A DNA stretch of 64,000 nucleotides from Oscillospiraceae bacterium (GCA_021199795.1 JAJQHJ010000024.1:150810-214809); one strand, 5' to 3'. Shown: positions 8,726-18,970, numbered from the stretch's first letter. The notes: generated by a model not told the origin, from the sequence alone. Made by a program: numbers and translations.

Positions 8726-9301
8726 ATGGTACTACTAATAGACAACTACGACAGCTTCACCTATAATCTTGTCCAGCTGATCGGTCAGTACGACCCGGAC
8801 GTGAGAGTTGTGAGAAACGACGCCATCACAGTCTCAGAAATTGAGAAGCTTAACCCGGATAGAATCGTGATTTCTCCCGGACCCGGCAAGCCAAAGGATG
8901 CCGGAATCTGCGAAGAAGTAATCGAGAAGCTCAACGGCAAATACCCAATTCTGGGCGTATGCCTCGGACACCAGGCAATCTGCGAGGTATATGGAGCCAC
9001 AGTCACCTACGCTCCAACCCTCATGCATGGCAAGCAGAGCGATATCCACATAGCAAGCGGAAGCGAGATTTTCCGGGGTCTTCCCCCGATAATCCAGGCA
9101 GCGAGATACCATTCGCTTGCGGCAGACAAATACACCATCCCCGACACGCTGAGAATCATTGCTGAATCTGACGACGGCACGGTAATGGCGGTGGAGCACA
9201 AGGACGCTCCCACATTCGGTATTCAATTCCATCCCGAGTCAATCATGACCCCGATGGGCAAAGAAATCATAGAAAACTTTATTAAAACGGAGGTATATTG
9301 A
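8726..9301 (+). CDS. trpG: Anthranilate synthase component II (glutamine amidotransferase)
   Basis: 191 residues, a class I glutamine amidotransferase that passes ammonia to TrpE. The nucleophile is Cys79 in GVCLGHQ; His169 and Glu171 are in FHPES. The N-terminal LIDNYDSFTYNLVQ is typical of TrpG/PabA. The ATG at 8726 has AGGAGG at 8713-8718 overlapping the trpE stop. No separate pabA is seen in the window, so a shared role in folate synthesis cannot be excluded. Confidence 0.96.
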   Translation: MVLLIDNYDSFTYNLVQLIGQYDPDVRVVRNDAITVSEIEKLNPDRIVISPGPGKPKDAGICEEVIEKLNGKYPILGVCLGHQAICEVYGATVTYAPTLMHGKQSDIHIASGSEIFRGLPPIIQAARYHSLAADKYTIPDTLRIIAESDDGTVMAVEHKDAPTFGIQFHPESIMTPMGKEIIENFIKTEVY

Positions 9302-9302
9302 C

Positions 9303-10325
9303 ATGGAAAGAATCCAGGAAATGATTGGTAAGGTCGTAGAAAGACAGGACTTAACCTTTGACGAAATGAAAGCCGTTTTCGGCGACATAATGGAGGGCAA
9401 AACCACCAACGCACAGATGGGCGCGTTCCTTGCAGCACTCAGAATGAAAGGCGAGACTATCGACGAGATAACCGCCTGTGCAACGGTCTTGCGTGAAAAG
9501 AGCCTCCCGATGGACACCGGCGATATGGATGTCCTCGACATAGTAGGCACCGGTGGAGACACCGCCTACACCATCAACGTCTCAACCATTTCGGCATTTG
9601 TAATCGGTGCCGGCGGAGTCAAGATTGGAAAGCACGGCAACCGCAGCATGTCTTCAAAGTGTGGAAGCGTTGATTGCCTCGAACGTCTCGGCGTAAATGT
9701 CAACCTGACACCCGAGAAGAACCTTGACCTCCTTAACAAGATGGGCATGTGCTTCATGTTCGCTCAGACCTATCATTCTGCCATGAGATATGCAGCCCCC
9801 GTCAGACGTGAAATCGGCATCAGAAACATCTTCAACGTCCTGGGTCCTCTTGCAAACCCTGCAAAGGCAAAATTGCAGGTTTTGGGCGTATATGATGAAA
9901 AGCTTGTAACTCCTTTGTCGGAAGTTCTCATAAAGCTTGGAATCAAGAGAGCTATGGTTGTTCACGGTCATGACGGACTCGATGAAGCAACTGTCTGCGA
10001 CACCACTACAATAAGCGAGATAAACAACGGCAGAGCAGTCAGCTTCTTCCTGAGCCCCGAGCAGGTGGGCTTGAAGAGAGCTGAAAAGGACGCCCTAAGA
10101 GGCGGCACTCCCGAAGAAAATGCCGAAACAGCTCGCAGAATCCTCAAGGGCGAGGAAAGAGGAGCAAAGCGCGATGCAGTTCTTCTCAACAGTGCCCTGG
10201 GTCTCTACATCGGCGGAGCCAACGGAACTCTTAAAGACTGCGTAGCCCTCGCAGGAGAGCTTATAGACTCCGGCAAGGCATATGCGAAATTAGAAGAGCT
10301 CGTCAAGCTTTCAAATGAGGAATAA
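9303..10325 (+). CDS. trpD: Anthranilate phosphoribosyltransferase
   Basis: 340 residues, full length and not fused to trpG. It joins anthranilate to PRPP. DIVGTGGD with TINVST is the PRPP-binding loop, and KHGNRSMSSKCGSVD is the second family signature. GGAGG at 9289-9293 precedes the ATG, which lies one base after the trpG stop, so translation is probably coupled. Confidence 0.96.
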   Translation: MERIQEMIGKVVERQDLTFDEMKAVFGDIMEGKTTNAQMGAFLAALRMKGETIDEITACATVLREKSLPMDTGDMDVLDIVGTGGDTAYTINVSTISAFVIGAGGVKIGKHGNRSMSSKCGSVDCLERLGVNVNLTPEKNLDLLNKMGMCFMFAQTYHSAMRYAAPVRREIGIRNIFNVLGPLANPAKAKLQVLGVYDEKLVTPLSEVLIKLGIKRAMVVHGHDGLDEATVCDTTTISEINNGRAVSFFLSPEQVGLKRAEKDALRGGTPEENAETARRILKGEERGAKRDAVLLNSALGLYIGGANGTLKDCVALAGELIDSGKAYAKLEELVKLSNEE

Positions 10326-10327
10326 AG

Positions 10328-11101
10328 ATGATTTTAGACGACATTGCCCGTAGCACCCGGAAGCGGGTTGAAAAGAGAAAGCTTGAAGCTCCAGAAATAG
10401 TCGAGCAGGCACTTTCGATAAAAAAAGAGAAGCCTTTTTATATGGAAGAGAAGCTAAGAGCTCCAGGCATTTCTTTCATCTGCGAGGTCAAGCGCGCTTC
10501 GCCCTCAAAAGGCTTGATAGCCCCTGACTTTCCCTATCTCGAAATTGCCCGTGACTACGAAAAAGCCGGTGCGGATGCCATAAGCGTCCTCACCGAGCCG
10601 GAATATTTCATGGGTAGCAATCAGTATCTCAGCGAAATCCGGCAGGAAGTGGGGATTCCAATCTTACGGAAAGACTTCACCGTCGACGAGTACCAGATTT
10701 ACGAGGCTTTAGCGATAGGAGCAGACGCAGTTCTTCTTATCTGTGCACTTCTCAACACAGATACGCTCAAGAAGTATATCGCCATCGCCGACAAGCTGGG
10801 GCTGCCCTGCATAGTCGAGGCTCATGATGAAACCGAGGTCAAATCCGCGCTTTCGGCTGGTGCGAGAATTGTCGGAGTGAACAACCGGAACCTCAAGGAC
10901 TTCACCGTCGACATCACCAATTCCGCCCGGCTCAGAAAGCTTGTGCCATCAGATATCATCTTCATTTCCGAAAGTGGAATCAAGACGAGGGACGATGTGA
11001 AGAAGCTTGAAGACGAAAACGTCAATGCCGTCCTCATCGGCGAGACATTCATGAGGAGCCCCGACAAGGCGGCAATGCTCAAGGAACTGAGAGGTTTATG
11101 A
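10328..11101 (+). CDS. trpC: Indole-3-glycerol phosphate synthase
   Basis: 257 residues, a TIM barrel that cyclises CdRP to indole-glycerol phosphate. Family motifs include FICEVKRASPSKG with the catalytic Lys, ISVLTEPEYFMGS, ILRKDFTVDEYQI, VGVNNRNLKDF and ISESGI. It begins two bases after trpD and overlaps trpF by four bases (ATGA). Confidence 0.96.
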   Translation: MILDDIARSTRKRVEKRKLEAPEIVEQALSIKKEKPFYMEEKLRAPGISFICEVKRASPSKGLIAPDFPYLEIARDYEKAGADAISVLTEPEYFMGSNQYLSEIRQEVGIPILRKDFTVDEYQIYEALAIGADAVLLICALLNTDTLKKYIAIADKLGLPCIVEAHDETEVKSALSAGARIVGVNNRNLKDFTVDITNSARLRKLVPSDIIFISESGIKTRDDVKKLEDENVNAVLIGETFMRSPDKAAMLKELRGL

Positions 11102-11718
11102 TGCCGGTAAAACTCAAAATCTGCGGCATCAAAAGGCGTGAGGATGCCGAGTACTTAAACGAATTTCAGCACGATTTCGCCGGATTCGTCTTTGCCGGAA
11201 CCAAGCGCAAAATTGACTTTGAAACGGCAAAAACCCTAAGGGAAGTCCTCGACCCGAAAATCCAGACCGTCGGAGTTTTCGTAAATGCTGACATTGGCTC
11301 CATCCGCAGGCTTGCAGATAACCAGATAATCGATTTCGTCCAGCTTCACGGTGATGAGGATAACGGCTATATTGGAAAGCTGCGGGAAGTCTGCAACCTC
11401 CCGATAATCAAAGCCCAGAGGATAACTAGCCGGGAGGACATCAAGCCATATGACTCCGATTACTATCTCTTCGACACAATGAAGACAGGGGAGTACGGCG
11501 GCACAGGAGAAAGCTTCGATTGGAGCATATTAGAAAATGTTGAGAAACCGTTCTTCATAGCCGGAGGCATCAACCTTGGGAACCTCGATGGTGCAATGAA
11601 AATTGCAACTGAAAAATCCGCATTCGCCCTCGATATCTCAAGCGGAGTCGAGACGGACGGAGTAAAAGATAAAATTAAGATTCAAGAAACAGTCAGGAGA
11701 GTGAGAAATTATGCCTAA
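11098..11718 (+). CDS. trpF: Phosphoribosylanthranilate isomerase
   Basis: 206 residues (205 if the second ATG at 11101 is used). It isomerises PRA to Cd[15 protein letters not shown] carries the catalytic Cys, FAGFVFA follows, and [10 protein letters not shown] with ALDISSGVE forms the phosphate-binding end of the barrel. Start codons overlap the trpC stop as ATGATG, and the end overlaps trpB by 8 bases. Confidence 0.95.
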   Translation: MMPVKLKICGIKRREDAEYLNEFQHDFAGFVFAGTKRKIDFETAKTLREVLDPKIQTVGVFVNADIGSIRRLADNQIIDFVQLHGDEDNGYIGKLREVCNLPIIKAQRITSREDIKPYDSDYYLFDTMKTGEYGGTGESFDWSILENVEKPFFIAGGINLGNLDGAMKIATEKSAFALDISSGVETDGVKDKIKIQETVRRVRNYA

Positions 11719-12907
11719 CACAGTAAGCAAGGGCAGATTCGGCATCCACGGTGGACAATACGTTCCCGAAACGCTGATGAATGCTGTAAATGAGCTTGAA
11801 GAGGCTTATAACTACTATAAAAACGACCCCGAGTTCAACGCTGAACTCGACCGCCTTATGCGTGAATACGCCGGACGTCCGTCGCTTCTCTACTATGCAG
11901 AGAAGATGACGAAAGATTTGGGCGGCGCAAAGATTTACCTAAAGCGCGAAGACCTCAACCACACCGGTGCACACAAGATTAATAATGTCTTAGGGCAGGT
12001 GCTTCTTGCCAAAAAGATGGGCAAGACCAGAGTTATTGCCGAAACCGGAGCCGGTCAGCACGGAGTTGCAACTGCAACTGTAGCTGCACTTATGGACATG
12101 GAGTGCGAAGTCTATATGGGAGCCGTCGACTGCGAAAGACAGGCTCTGAACGTATATCGAATGAAGCTCCTCGGCGCAAAGGTTCACCCGGTCGAGAGCG
12201 GCACGAAGACTCTTAAGGATGCTGTCAACGAGACCATGCGTGAATGGACCAACCGTGTCAGCGACACCCACTATGTTTTGGGAAGCGTCATGGGTCCGCA
12301 CCCGTTCCCGACAATAGTTCGCGACTTCCAGAGCGTCATCAGCCGTGAAGCCAGGGCTCAGATACTCGAAAAAGAGGGCAAGCTCCCGGCGGCAGTTCTC
12401 GCCTGCGTAGGCGGAGGAAGTAACTCTATGGGAATGTTCTATCACTTCATCCCGGACGAGGGAGTCCGCCTTATTGGCTGCGAAGCGGCAGGCAAGGGAA
12501 TCGACACAGGCAAGCACGCCGCAACCATGGCAAAGGGCAAGTTAGGCATATTCCACGGCATGAAGTCCTACTTCTGCCAGAACGAATATGGTCAGATCGA
12601 CGAGGTCTACTCCATTTCCGCCGGTCTTGACTATCCGGGAATCGGTCCTGAGCACGCAAACCTCAAGGACACCGGGCGTGCCGAATATGTCCCGATAACC
12701 GATGACGAAGCGGTTGACGCTTTTGAGTATCTTTCAAGAACCGAGGGAATCATCCCGGCAATCGAGAGTTCTCACGCCGTTGCATATGCTATGAAGATAG
12801 CCAAAGACTTCAGCCCTGACGACAGCATGATTATCTGCCTATCCGGCAGAGGTGACAAGGACGTTGCGGCAATCGCACGCTACAGAGGAGTTGATATTTA
12901 TGAGTAG
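11711..12907 (+). CDS. trpB: Tryptophan synthase beta chain
   Basis: 398 residues, TrpB1 type. It condenses indole with serine using [12 protein letters not shown] places the Schiff-base lysine at Lys89; [11 protein letters not shown] and the glycine-rich phosphate loop [12 protein letters not shown] are intact. It overlaps trpF upstream and trpA downstream by 8 bases each, the tight packing expected of the two subunits of one complex. Confidence 0.97.
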   Translation: MPNTVSKGRFGIHGGQYVPETLMNAVNELEEAYNYYKNDPEFNAELDRLMREYAGRPSLLYYAEKMTKDLGGAKIYLKREDLNHTGAHKINNVLGQVLLAKKMGKTRVIAETGAGQHGVATATVAALMDMECEVYMGAVDCERQALNVYRMKLLGAKVHPVESGTKTLKDAVNETMREWTNRVSDTHYVLGSVMGPHPFPTIVRDFQSVISREARAQILEKEGKLPAAVLACVGGGSNSMGMFYHFIPDEGVRLIGCEAAGKGIDTGKHAATMAKGKLGIFHGMKSYFCQNEYGQIDEVYSISAGLDYPGIGPEHANLKDTGRAEYVPITDDEAVDAFEYLSRTEGIIPAIESSHAVAYAMKIAKDFSPDDSMIICLSGRGDKDVAAIARYRGVDIYE

Positions 12908-13670
12908 AATTGCAAGCCTCAAGGGAAAAAAGTGCTTTGTCAGCTTCCTAACTGGAGGCGACCCGAACTTAGATAAAACCTACGACTATATCCTCGATAT
13001 GGCTGAGGCTGGTGCCGACCTCATAGAGATTGGCGTCCCGTTCTCCGACCCGATCGCCGAGGGAGTTGTCATCCAGGATGCAAATATCCGTGCCCTCTCA
13101 GTTGGAACAACCACAGACGGCATTTTCGACTGCGTTGAAAAAGTCCGTAAGAAGACCCAGGTGCCGCTTGTTCTCCTGACATATGCAAACCCGGTTTACA
13201 CCTACGGCAAGGATAAATTCTTCTCGAAATGTGAATCTGTCGGCATCGACGGCGTCATAGTTCCTGATGTTCCGTTTGAAGAAAAAGCCGAGTTCTCCGC
13301 CGAAGCAGCAGCCCACGGGGTAGATCTTATCTCGATGATAGCTCCCACAAGTGATGAGCGAATCACGAAGATAGCATCCGAAGCACAGGGATTCCTCTAC
13401 ATAGTATCTTCAATGGGTGTCACCGGAGTACGCGAGAAGATAACGACAGATGTCAAGTCGATAGTCGAAAAAGCCAAAGCCGCCACCGACATTCCTGTTT
13501 TCATCGGCTTCGGCATCAGCACCCCCGAGCAGGTCAAGGAATACACCTCCTACGCTGACGGAGCCATAGTCGGGAGCGCGATTGTGAAAATCATCGCGAA
13601 GAATGGCGAGAACGCTTCGGAGGAGCTCAAGAAGTACTTGAGCAAAATGAAAGAGGGAACGGAGCATTAA
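12900..13670 (+). CDS. trpA: Tryptophan synthase alpha chain
   Basis: 256 residues from the ATG at 12900. It cleaves indole-glycerol phosphate and channels indole to Trp[14 protein letters not shown] holds the catalytic Glu and [11 protein letters not shown] the catalytic Asp; FIGFGIS and GAIVGSAIV form the phosphate site. Last gene of the operon, followed by a terminator at 13715. Confidence 0.97.
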   Translation: MSRIASLKGKKCFVSFLTGGDPNLDKTYDYILDMAEAGADLIEIGVPFSDPIAEGVVIQDANIRALSVGTTTDGIFDCVEKVRKKTQVPLVLLTYANPVYTYGKDKFFSKCESVGIDGVIVPDVPFEEKAEFSAEAAAHGVDLISMIAPTSDERITKIASEAQGFLYIVSSMGVTGVREKITTDVKSIVEKAKAATDIPVFIGFGISTPEQVKEYTSYADGAIVGSAIVKIIAKNGENASEELKKYLSKMKEGTEH

Positions 13671-13714
13671 AATATTCACATTTCACTCCGACATCCCTTT
13701 ACGAAAATAAAAAC

Positions 13715-13748
13715 AGGCTGAGTATATGAAAGTGTACTCAGCCTTTTC
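13715..13748 (+). terminator. Terminator of the trp operon
   Basis: AGGCTGAGTA (13715-13724) pairs with TACTCAGCCT (13735-13744), followed by TTTCTT. Confidence 0.88.
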
Positions 13749-13765
13749 TTGTGCAGCCTGCACAA
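13749..13765. repeat. Short inverted repeat TTGTGCAGCCTGCACAA
   Basis: A 17-bp near-perfect palindrome right after the trp terminator. Nearly the same sequence (TGTGCAACCTGCACA) occurs at 42887-42901 beside the higB promoter. It could be an operator; no promoter overlaps this copy. Confidence 0.4.
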
Positions 13766-13797
13766 TTTTCATCGGCGTTTCTTGTATAAAATGACGA

Positions 13798-13826
13798 TTG
13801 AAATCTATTGTGAAAAGGTGTATAAT
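13798..13826 (+). promoter_or_regulatory. Promoter of the solute-binding lipoprotein gene
   Basis: TTGAAA 13798-13803, 17-nt spacer, TATAAT 13821-13826, leaving a leader of about 130 nt before the ATG at 13965. Confidence 0.8.
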
Positions 13827-13964
13827 CAACATATCCCAAAATGCTCATTTTTCAATATTAAATGCGATAATTTTTTAAGGTTGAAAATGGTTATATGAAG
13901 CCCTTGCGGGTTTCACTTGCATATTTCGGGGAAACACAAGTGCAAAATTTATCGGAGGTGCTTT

Positions 13965-15419
13965 ATGAAGAAAATTATTGCATTGCTTCTCGCGGGAATC
14001 ATGATCGTAGCCTTGGTAGGTTGCGGCAGCTCCTCAAGAGAAGTAGTACAGCTTACTTTCGCTACCCAGGACGCTGAGGCTATCCTTAATGCTGCGGGCA
14101 TCTATCTTCCCGACGTTGAAGAAGCAGAGGCAGCCGGTTCGACGGTCGTATGGTTCGCTTGGTACGATGATATGCAGAACTATTCAGATGACGAGATTAT
14201 CAATTCCGGTTACTGGACTTTCCAGGAGAAGTATGGCTGTTCAGTCAGCTGGTACGAGTGCACATGGGACACAAGATTTGATGAGCTTGCAACCCTTATC
14301 CTCGCTTCCAACTCTCCCGACTTCTATCCCGGACATGATGACATCTTCCCCTCAAAGTGCGTTAAGGGTATGTTCGTTCCTGTTGACGACTACATAGACT
14401 ATGACGATGCTCTTTGGGCTGGTGAAAAGGATTACGCTTACAACTACTATTCAATCAAGAACAGACCCTATGTTATCGTTTTCGACAACACATTCAACAA
14501 TGTCTGCGCTTATAACAGAAGAGTTATGGAAGAGTACGGCTATGACGATCCTGCTGAGCTCTACTGGAACGACGAGTGGACATGGGATACTTTCTATGAG
14601 ATGTGCATAGACTTCACCGATGCTGACGAGAACAGATATGCCCTTGATGGATGGTACTATGGTCTCGCACTGATGCACTCCTGTGGTGAAACGATTGTCG
14701 TTTATGACACAGAGGCACAGCAGTTCGCATCAAATATCGACTCTGCCGCTATCGAGCGTGCAGCTAACCTCCTCTACGACCTTTCCAAGAACGGCTGCTT
14801 GTATCCTGTATGGGATAACGGTTGGGCTATCAGAAACAGCGTCGAGGGCGGCGGCATGAAAGAGGGACTTTGTCTATTCTATCTCGGCGGTACATGGATG
14901 TTCACTGGCACTGTTGACACCATCAGCTCTGTCTGGGGTGACATGGAAGATGGCGAGCTCATGTTCGTTCCGCTTCCTCGTGACGACGACGGCGATGGCA
15001 ACTACTACACCGAGTCCATTCCTACCGGCTACTGCATTATCCAGGGTGCTACCAATCCTGAGGGCGTTGCACTTCTCTCCGCTTGCATGAGATTCAAGGT
15101 TCTCGACCCGACTGTTGTCGACATCGACAGACTCCAGCTCGAGGAGACCTACCTCTGGACTCAGGAAATGCTCGACATGTATGATGAGTGTTATGCACTT
15201 TCAACCGCTGACCACATCATCGTTACCTACGGTGAGGGTTATGGCGACAAGCTCTACAGTGTGGTTGACTCGTTCGAGAGATTCGCTACTTCCTCTGATG
15301 CTTCCACTTGGGCACAGATGAAAGAATCCTATAACGAACAGCTCGAATACTACATCGATCAGCTCAACGATCAGGTCGCAGCATACGACCCGTACTCTAT
15401 GAGCGATTACGACGCATGA
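13965..15419 (+). CDS. Extracellular solute-binding lipoprotein, orphan
   Basis: 484 residues. The signal peptide MKKIIALLLAGIMIVALVGC ends in a lipobox with Cys20, so the protein is tethered to the outer membrane face. The body, rich in Trp, Tyr, Asp and Glu, resembles family 1 solute-binding proteins that deliver sugars or oligosaccharides to ABC importers. No permease or ATPase genes adjoin it. The product of the minus-strand gene at 25381-26844 is a clear paralogue; both contain YGYDDPAELYWNDEWTWD. GGAGG at about 13954-13958 sets the start. The ligand is unknown. A role in polysaccharide binding or sensing is as likely as transport. Confidence 0.75.
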   Translation: MKKIIALLLAGIMIVALVGCGSSSREVVQLTFATQDAEAILNAAGIYLPDVEEAEAAGSTVVWFAWYDDMQNYSDDEIINSGYWTFQEKYGCSVSWYECTWDTRFDELATLILASNSPDFYPGHDDIFPSKCVKGMFVPVDDYIDYDDALWAGEKDYAYNYYSIKNRPYVIVFDNTFNNVCAYNRRVMEEYGYDDPAELYWNDEWTWDTFYEMCIDFTDADENRYALDGWYYGLALMHSCGETIVVYDTEAQQFASNIDSAAIERAANLLYDLSKNGCLYPVWDNGWAIRNSVEGGGMKEGLCLFYLGGTWMFTGTVDTISSVWGDMEDGELMFVPLPRDDDGDGNYYTESIPTGYCIIQGATNPEGVALLSACMRFKVLDPTVVDIDRLQLEETYLWTQEMLDMYDECYALSTADHIIVTYGEGYGDKLYSVVDSFERFATSSDASTWAQMKESYNEQLEYYIDQLNDQVAAYDPYSMSDYDA

Positions 15420-15439
15420 TAAGGCTTTAGGGCAATAAG

Positions 15440-15470
15440 AAAGCCGCTCCGATATCGGGGCGGCTTTTTT
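15440..15470 (+). terminator. Bidirectional terminator between convergent lipoprotein and CE15 genes
   Basis: AAAGCCGCTCC pairs with GGGGCGGCTTT around GATATC, then TTTTTT. The symmetric A-run serves the minus strand. Confidence 0.88.
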
Positions 15471-15492
15471 GTGCTATGAATTTCAGAGTGGA

Positions 15493-16863
15493 TTACGATA
15501 ACCCATCCATCCACTTTCTGTTGAAGTTATCCATACTACTGTCGGCATTCACATCAAGCGCGAATACGGAAATCTTTAAGTCATCCAAGTCCAGCTCCGG
15601 CTCAATCCCGCAGACATAATAGTCGAAGTAGTCGGTCATATACTCAACGTCCTCAGCGATAACAGCGTGACCCTGCTGGTGGATGTTTATTGCTATGTGG
15701 TCGGAAAGCCCGAGGTAGTCGTAGACATATTCAGCTGCAACGTAGGAATACCACATAGCCGGGGCGTTGACCCAGTCCTCATAGATGCAGGAGCCGATGA
15801 TGAAGAGGTATCTGTCCTCGCTTGCAATTGTGCTGAGTAAAAGATGCTGATCAAACGGGAGATACTCCGCCGACTTGAACTCGAGGAATCTGTCACAGAA
15901 CCAGCCACGCTCACTTGTCGATTGCAGACTGGAAAGCGGCTCAGTCTGACCATATGTGTATGAGCTCGAAGCACCCTTTGTGCTGAAATCATAGGTCTTG
16001 CCCTCAGAGGTGTACCTGAAGAGTGCTACTCCGCCTGCTCCCGAGCAGGACGGCATAACAAGCTTGAATCTCGTTTCAAACACTCCACAGACTATAGCCG
16101 CCTTGCCCCAGCGGGAAACGCCGGTGACAGCAGTGTTTTCACAGCTTATGTTCAGCTCATCCCCTAAGCCTGCTTCCAGCGCATCGAGAATTTTTGAGCA
16201 TCCCCAGCTCCAAGCCATCAAGACTCCCGTCTGTTCCTGCCAGTCGTCGCCGTATGGATAAAGGTCATAGAAAGCACCGGTGTGGTTGGTGTCGTCAGAG
16301 GCAATAGCATAGGCGTAGTAGTCAAGGGTGATGACCGCATAGCCGTTTGCAGTGGCTGTGTCCTCGCTGATGCCCTGGTGCATTCCGACGATTACCGGGT
16401 ATCCTCCGTCAGGTGCTTTTGTGCTGCTGTCGGGCATGTTGACGGTCGCAGTGAAGTTGGTTGTTGCACCGGTGCTGATTCGGGTTACGTAGATTGTGAG
16501 CGTCGACCCATCGAGAGAGTAGGTCAGCTCTTCATCCGAGCCATCCCGCCAGATGCCGTACATGTAGTACTGATACATCGCTTTGATTTCGGCAACCCTC
16601 CGTGCCCAGTCATCGGCATTGTCAACATAGGTGCCATCAAGAAAAGTAAATGGGTCAGTGAGAGCATCGGAGGCTTCAAGCTCCGAAACATCCGGAAGCG
16701 TACTCATATCGTAGGTATACACAACAGGTTCCTCCTCTTCCACTTCAATAACCTCCTCTGTGGCATCAGTTTCCTCCGATTCGTTACTTACGGCACTTTC
16801 TCCGCATCCGCAGAGGCTGAAAGCCAGCGCAGAAGCAAGAATCAGGCTGAGAATTCGTTTCAT
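15493..16863 (-). CDS. Glucuronoyl esterase (CE15-like) lipoprotein
   Basis: 456 residues. A lipoprotein signal peptide (SLCGC, Cys20) is followed by an acidic linker rich in Glu and Thr and then an alpha/beta hydrolase. GVSRWGKAA puts the nucleophile at Ser250, in the sequence context known for CE15 enzymes; His399 in HQQGHAV is the likely catalytic histidine; MPSCSGAGGVALFR matches the conserved segment after the nucleophile. CE15 enzymes cut the ester between lignin and the 4-O-methylglucuronic acid of xylan, which fits the GH43 and GH5 genes nearby. It starts four bases after the YhcC gene, preceded by AAGGA, so it is probably the last gene of the four-gene operon starting at 20272. Confidence 0.85.
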   Translation of the reverse strand: MKRILSLILASALAFSLCGCGESAVSNESEETDATEEVIEVEEEEPVVYTYDMSTLPDVSELEASDALTDPFTFLDGTYVDNADDWARRVAEIKAMYQYYMYGIWRDGSDEELTYSLDGSTLTIYVTRISTGATTNFTATVNMPDSSTKAPDGGYPVIVGMHQGISEDTATANGYAVITLDYYAYAIASDDTNHTGAFYDLYPYGDDWQEQTGVLMAWSWGCSKILDALEAGLGDELNISCENTAVTGVSRWGKAAIVCGVFETRFKLVMPSCSGAGGVALFRYTSEGKTYDFSTKGASSSYTYGQTEPLSSLQSTSERGWFCDRFLEFKSAEYLPFDQHLLLSTIASEDRYLFIIGSCIYEDWVNAPAMWYSYVAAEYVYDYLGLSDHIAINIHQQGHAVIAEDVEYMTDYFDYYVCGIEPELDLDDLKISVFALDVNADSSMDNFNRKWMDGLS

Positions 16864-16867
16864 AATA

Positions 16868-17797
16868 TCACGTTCCTTTCGTATAATATTTTCCTTGCCA
16901 GGAATTCCTTAATTTAAGTTCGTGGTCGATGCTGCCCAAAACACTTCTCTTGTCCACGCTCCATAGTGGTGCTACAAGAGTGGATCTTTCCCCGTCGCCG
17001 GTGAGCCGCCCTATCGCCGTCTCCGGAGGGAGAAGCTCCAGCTGGTCGCAGACTATAGAGATATACTCTTCTTTTGAGAGGGTTTTAAGCTCCTGAGAGA
17101 GATATCTCTTCTCGTCTGGAGTGCCTTTGATGACGTGCATCAGGTGAATCTTTATTTCATACGGCTCAAGGCTGGCAACATCCCGGGCAGTCCTGAGCAT
17201 ATCTTCCCTCGTTTCGCCAATGAGACCGTTTATAATATGCACACATACCCGGACATTTCTTTCCCGGAGTGCATTGTAGCCACTCAGAAATTCCGCATAT
17301 GTGTGCCCACGATTTATAAGCCTTGCCGTCTCGTCGGATGAACTCTGAAGCCCCAGCTCAACTGTCAGATATGTCTTACGGTTTATCTCGGACAGCAGCT
17401 CAAGCACATCTTCACCAAGGCAGTCAGCCCTGGTGGCAATCGACAGCCCGACAACAGGAAGAGACAAACAGGAGTGGTAAACGCTTCTGAGCGTATCGAT
17501 ATCCGCATATGTGTTGCTTCCAGCCTGCAAGTAGGCGATGTATTTAGTCTCGCCCCATTTTTTTAGGTAGAGAGCTTTCGTCTTCTCAAACTGCGTGGCG
17601 ATGCTTTCTCTTGGGTTCCCGGCAAATTCGCCGGACAGTGCATTTGAGCAGTAGCTGCAACCTCCGTAGCCCACTTTTCCGTCCCGGTTCGGACAAGAGA
17701 ACCCCGCGTTCAGCGGAATCTTGACCGTCTTCCCGCAGAATTCGTTTTTCATAACAGAGTCGAGAGCAAGATATCTCTTTCTTCCGAACGGGTTCAT
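16868..17797 (-). CDS. Radical SAM protein, YhcC/TIGR01212 family
   Basis: 309 residues. The cluster-binding cysteines sit in FSCPNRDGKVGYGGCSYC, the spaced arrangement typical of this family and not the usual CX3CX2C. VELGLQSSSDE and HIINGLIGETREDM are further family signatures. The exact reaction is unsettled; an RNA-modification role is often suggested. Its ATG overlaps the stop of the SH3 gene (ATGA), so it is translated with that operon although its function appears unrelated to secretion. Confidence 0.9.
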   Translation of the reverse strand: MNPFGRKRYLALDSVMKNEFCGKTVKIPLNAGFSCPNRDGKVGYGGCSYCSNALSGEFAGNPRESIATQFEKTKALYLKKWGETKYIAYLQAGSNTYADIDTLRSVYHSCLSLPVVGLSIATRADCLGEDVLELLSEINRKTYLTVELGLQSSSDETARLINRGHTYAEFLSGYNALRERNVRVCVHIINGLIGETREDMLRTARDVASLEPYEIKIHLMHVIKGTPDEKRYLSQELKTLSKEEYISIVCDQLELLPPETAIGRLTGDGERSTLVAPLWSVDKRSVLGSIDHELKLRNSWQGKYYTKGT

Positions 17798-18957
17798 TCC
17801 TCAGCACCCGCCTCAGGTGCAACAGTTGTTGGAGTGGTTGTCACTTCGGCTGTTGTGGTTGTTGCCGGAGCCTCGGTTGTGGTCTCAGACGTGGTGGTTG
17901 ACTCGGAAGTCGTCGAAGCAGTGGTTGATTCCGAGGTGGTAGGCTCAGTAGTAGGCTCGGTGGTCGGCTCGGTAGTAACTGTGGTACCAGGAGTGGTGTA
18001 ATATGTTCCAGTATAGCTGGTAATCTTTGTGGTTGTAGTTGTAGCCTCGGTGGTCGGCTCGGTTGTGGTGGTAGTTGCCTCAGTTGTTTCCTCCGGAACT
18101 GTGGTAGTGGCTTCGGTGGTCTCTTCTGTAGTGGCTTCGGTTGTAGCCTCGGTTGTCGTTGTGATAACCACCTTGGTGTCGCTCAGATAGTCCGCATCGA
18201 CGTAAGCGTGGATTCCACTGTAGTAGATTTCAGCCCAGCCATCATCACGGATTTCGATAACGTCAACCTCACTGTTAACGCTGAAATATCCCAGCATCAT
18301 AGCGTCGCTCGACGGCTCAAGCCTTATATTGAGCGTTCCTGCCGCATACATAACGTAGGTGTTTGGAACCTCTTCCTCGGTGGCTTCGGTTGTTGCAACT
18401 GTCACCGCCTCGGTCGTTGCGGGAGTGGTGGTAACTTCAGGCTCCTCTACCTCCACAGGGTCTTCAACTTCTACAAGGTCTTCCGGCTCATCCTCAGGCT
18501 CTTCTTCCTCATCTTCAGTTTTTGGAGCAAAGCCTAAGAGCTCGCCTATATCTGAAAGCCCATCGCCAAACGGCAGGGTGGTGTCGTAAGCTTCGGTCAG
18601 ACTTTCAAGATAGCTACCGTCAATGACGGTAGAGGTCGACAGCTTGACGGTGTGAACCTCTGAAAACTCCGGACGGTTGATGATTATAAAGCTTATTGCA
18701 AAGAACAGAAGCACTAAAACTGGGATCGCAAAGCCCAGGAAGTTATACCTGTCCGCACCTTGCTCCTGACTTAAGTCTGTTAGCAGCTCGTCAGCATCGG
18801 CATTTGCGTTTCTGACAGCTCGGGAGTAGCTTATGTCAAACTCGTCGCCCTTTTGTCCTATTTCAAACTTGGGTGAGGCTTTCTCTTCCTGAATTTTTGG
18901 CTCTTCAACCTTTGGGGAAAGGTTCTTCTTTTTCTTCTTATTTTTATTAGTAGCCAT
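17794..18957 (-). CDS. Membrane-anchored SH3-domain protein with Thr-rich linkers
   Basis: 387 residues. A Lys-rich cytoplasmic N-terminus (NKNKKKKKN) leads to one membrane helix near residues 77-97 (GFAIPVLVLLFFAISFII). Outside follow an acidic Glu/Pro stretch, a bacterial SH3 domain (MYAAGTLNIRLEPSSDAM to HAYVDADYL), and a long tail of Thr, Glu, Pro and Ala repeats that looks like a flexible or glycosylated spacer. The start at 18957 is preceded by GGGAGG at seven bases; an upstream in-frame ATG overlaps the preceding gene. It is second in the operon after the AlgI-like gene. The cellulase at 35117-36784 has the same SH3 plus Thr-rich design. Function unknown; wall binding is plausible. Confidence 0.75.
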   Translation of the reverse strand: MATNKNKKKKKNLSPKVEEPKIQEEKASPKFEIGQKGDEFDISYSRAVRNANADADELLTDLSQEQGADRYNFLGFAIPVLVLLFFAISFIIINRPEFSEVHTVKLSTSTVIDGSYLESLTEAYDTTLPFGDGLSDIGELLGFAPKTEDEEEEPEDEPEDLVEVEDPVEVEEPEVTTTPATTEAVTVATTEATEEEVPNTYVMYAAGTLNIRLEPSSDAMMLGYFSVNSEVDVIEIRDDGWAEIYYSGIHAYVDADYLSDTKVVITTTTEATTEATTEETTEATTTVPEETTEATTTTTEPTTEATTTTTKITSYTGTYYTTPGTTVTTEPTTEPTTEPTTSESTTASTTSESTTTSETTTEAPATTTTAEVTTTPTTVAPEAGAEE

Positions 18958-18970
18958 CTGAAACCCTCCC

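Noticed and set aside
16282..16917. 211-codon plus-strand frame opposite the CE15 gene
   Set aside because: The minus-strand frame has a signal peptide and catalytic motifs; the opposite frame has none.
17800..18140. Short repeated coding units, first suspected to be a CRISPR or minisatellite
   Set aside because: They are degenerate Thr/Glu codon repeats in frame with the SH3 protein; no constant repeat with unique spacers.
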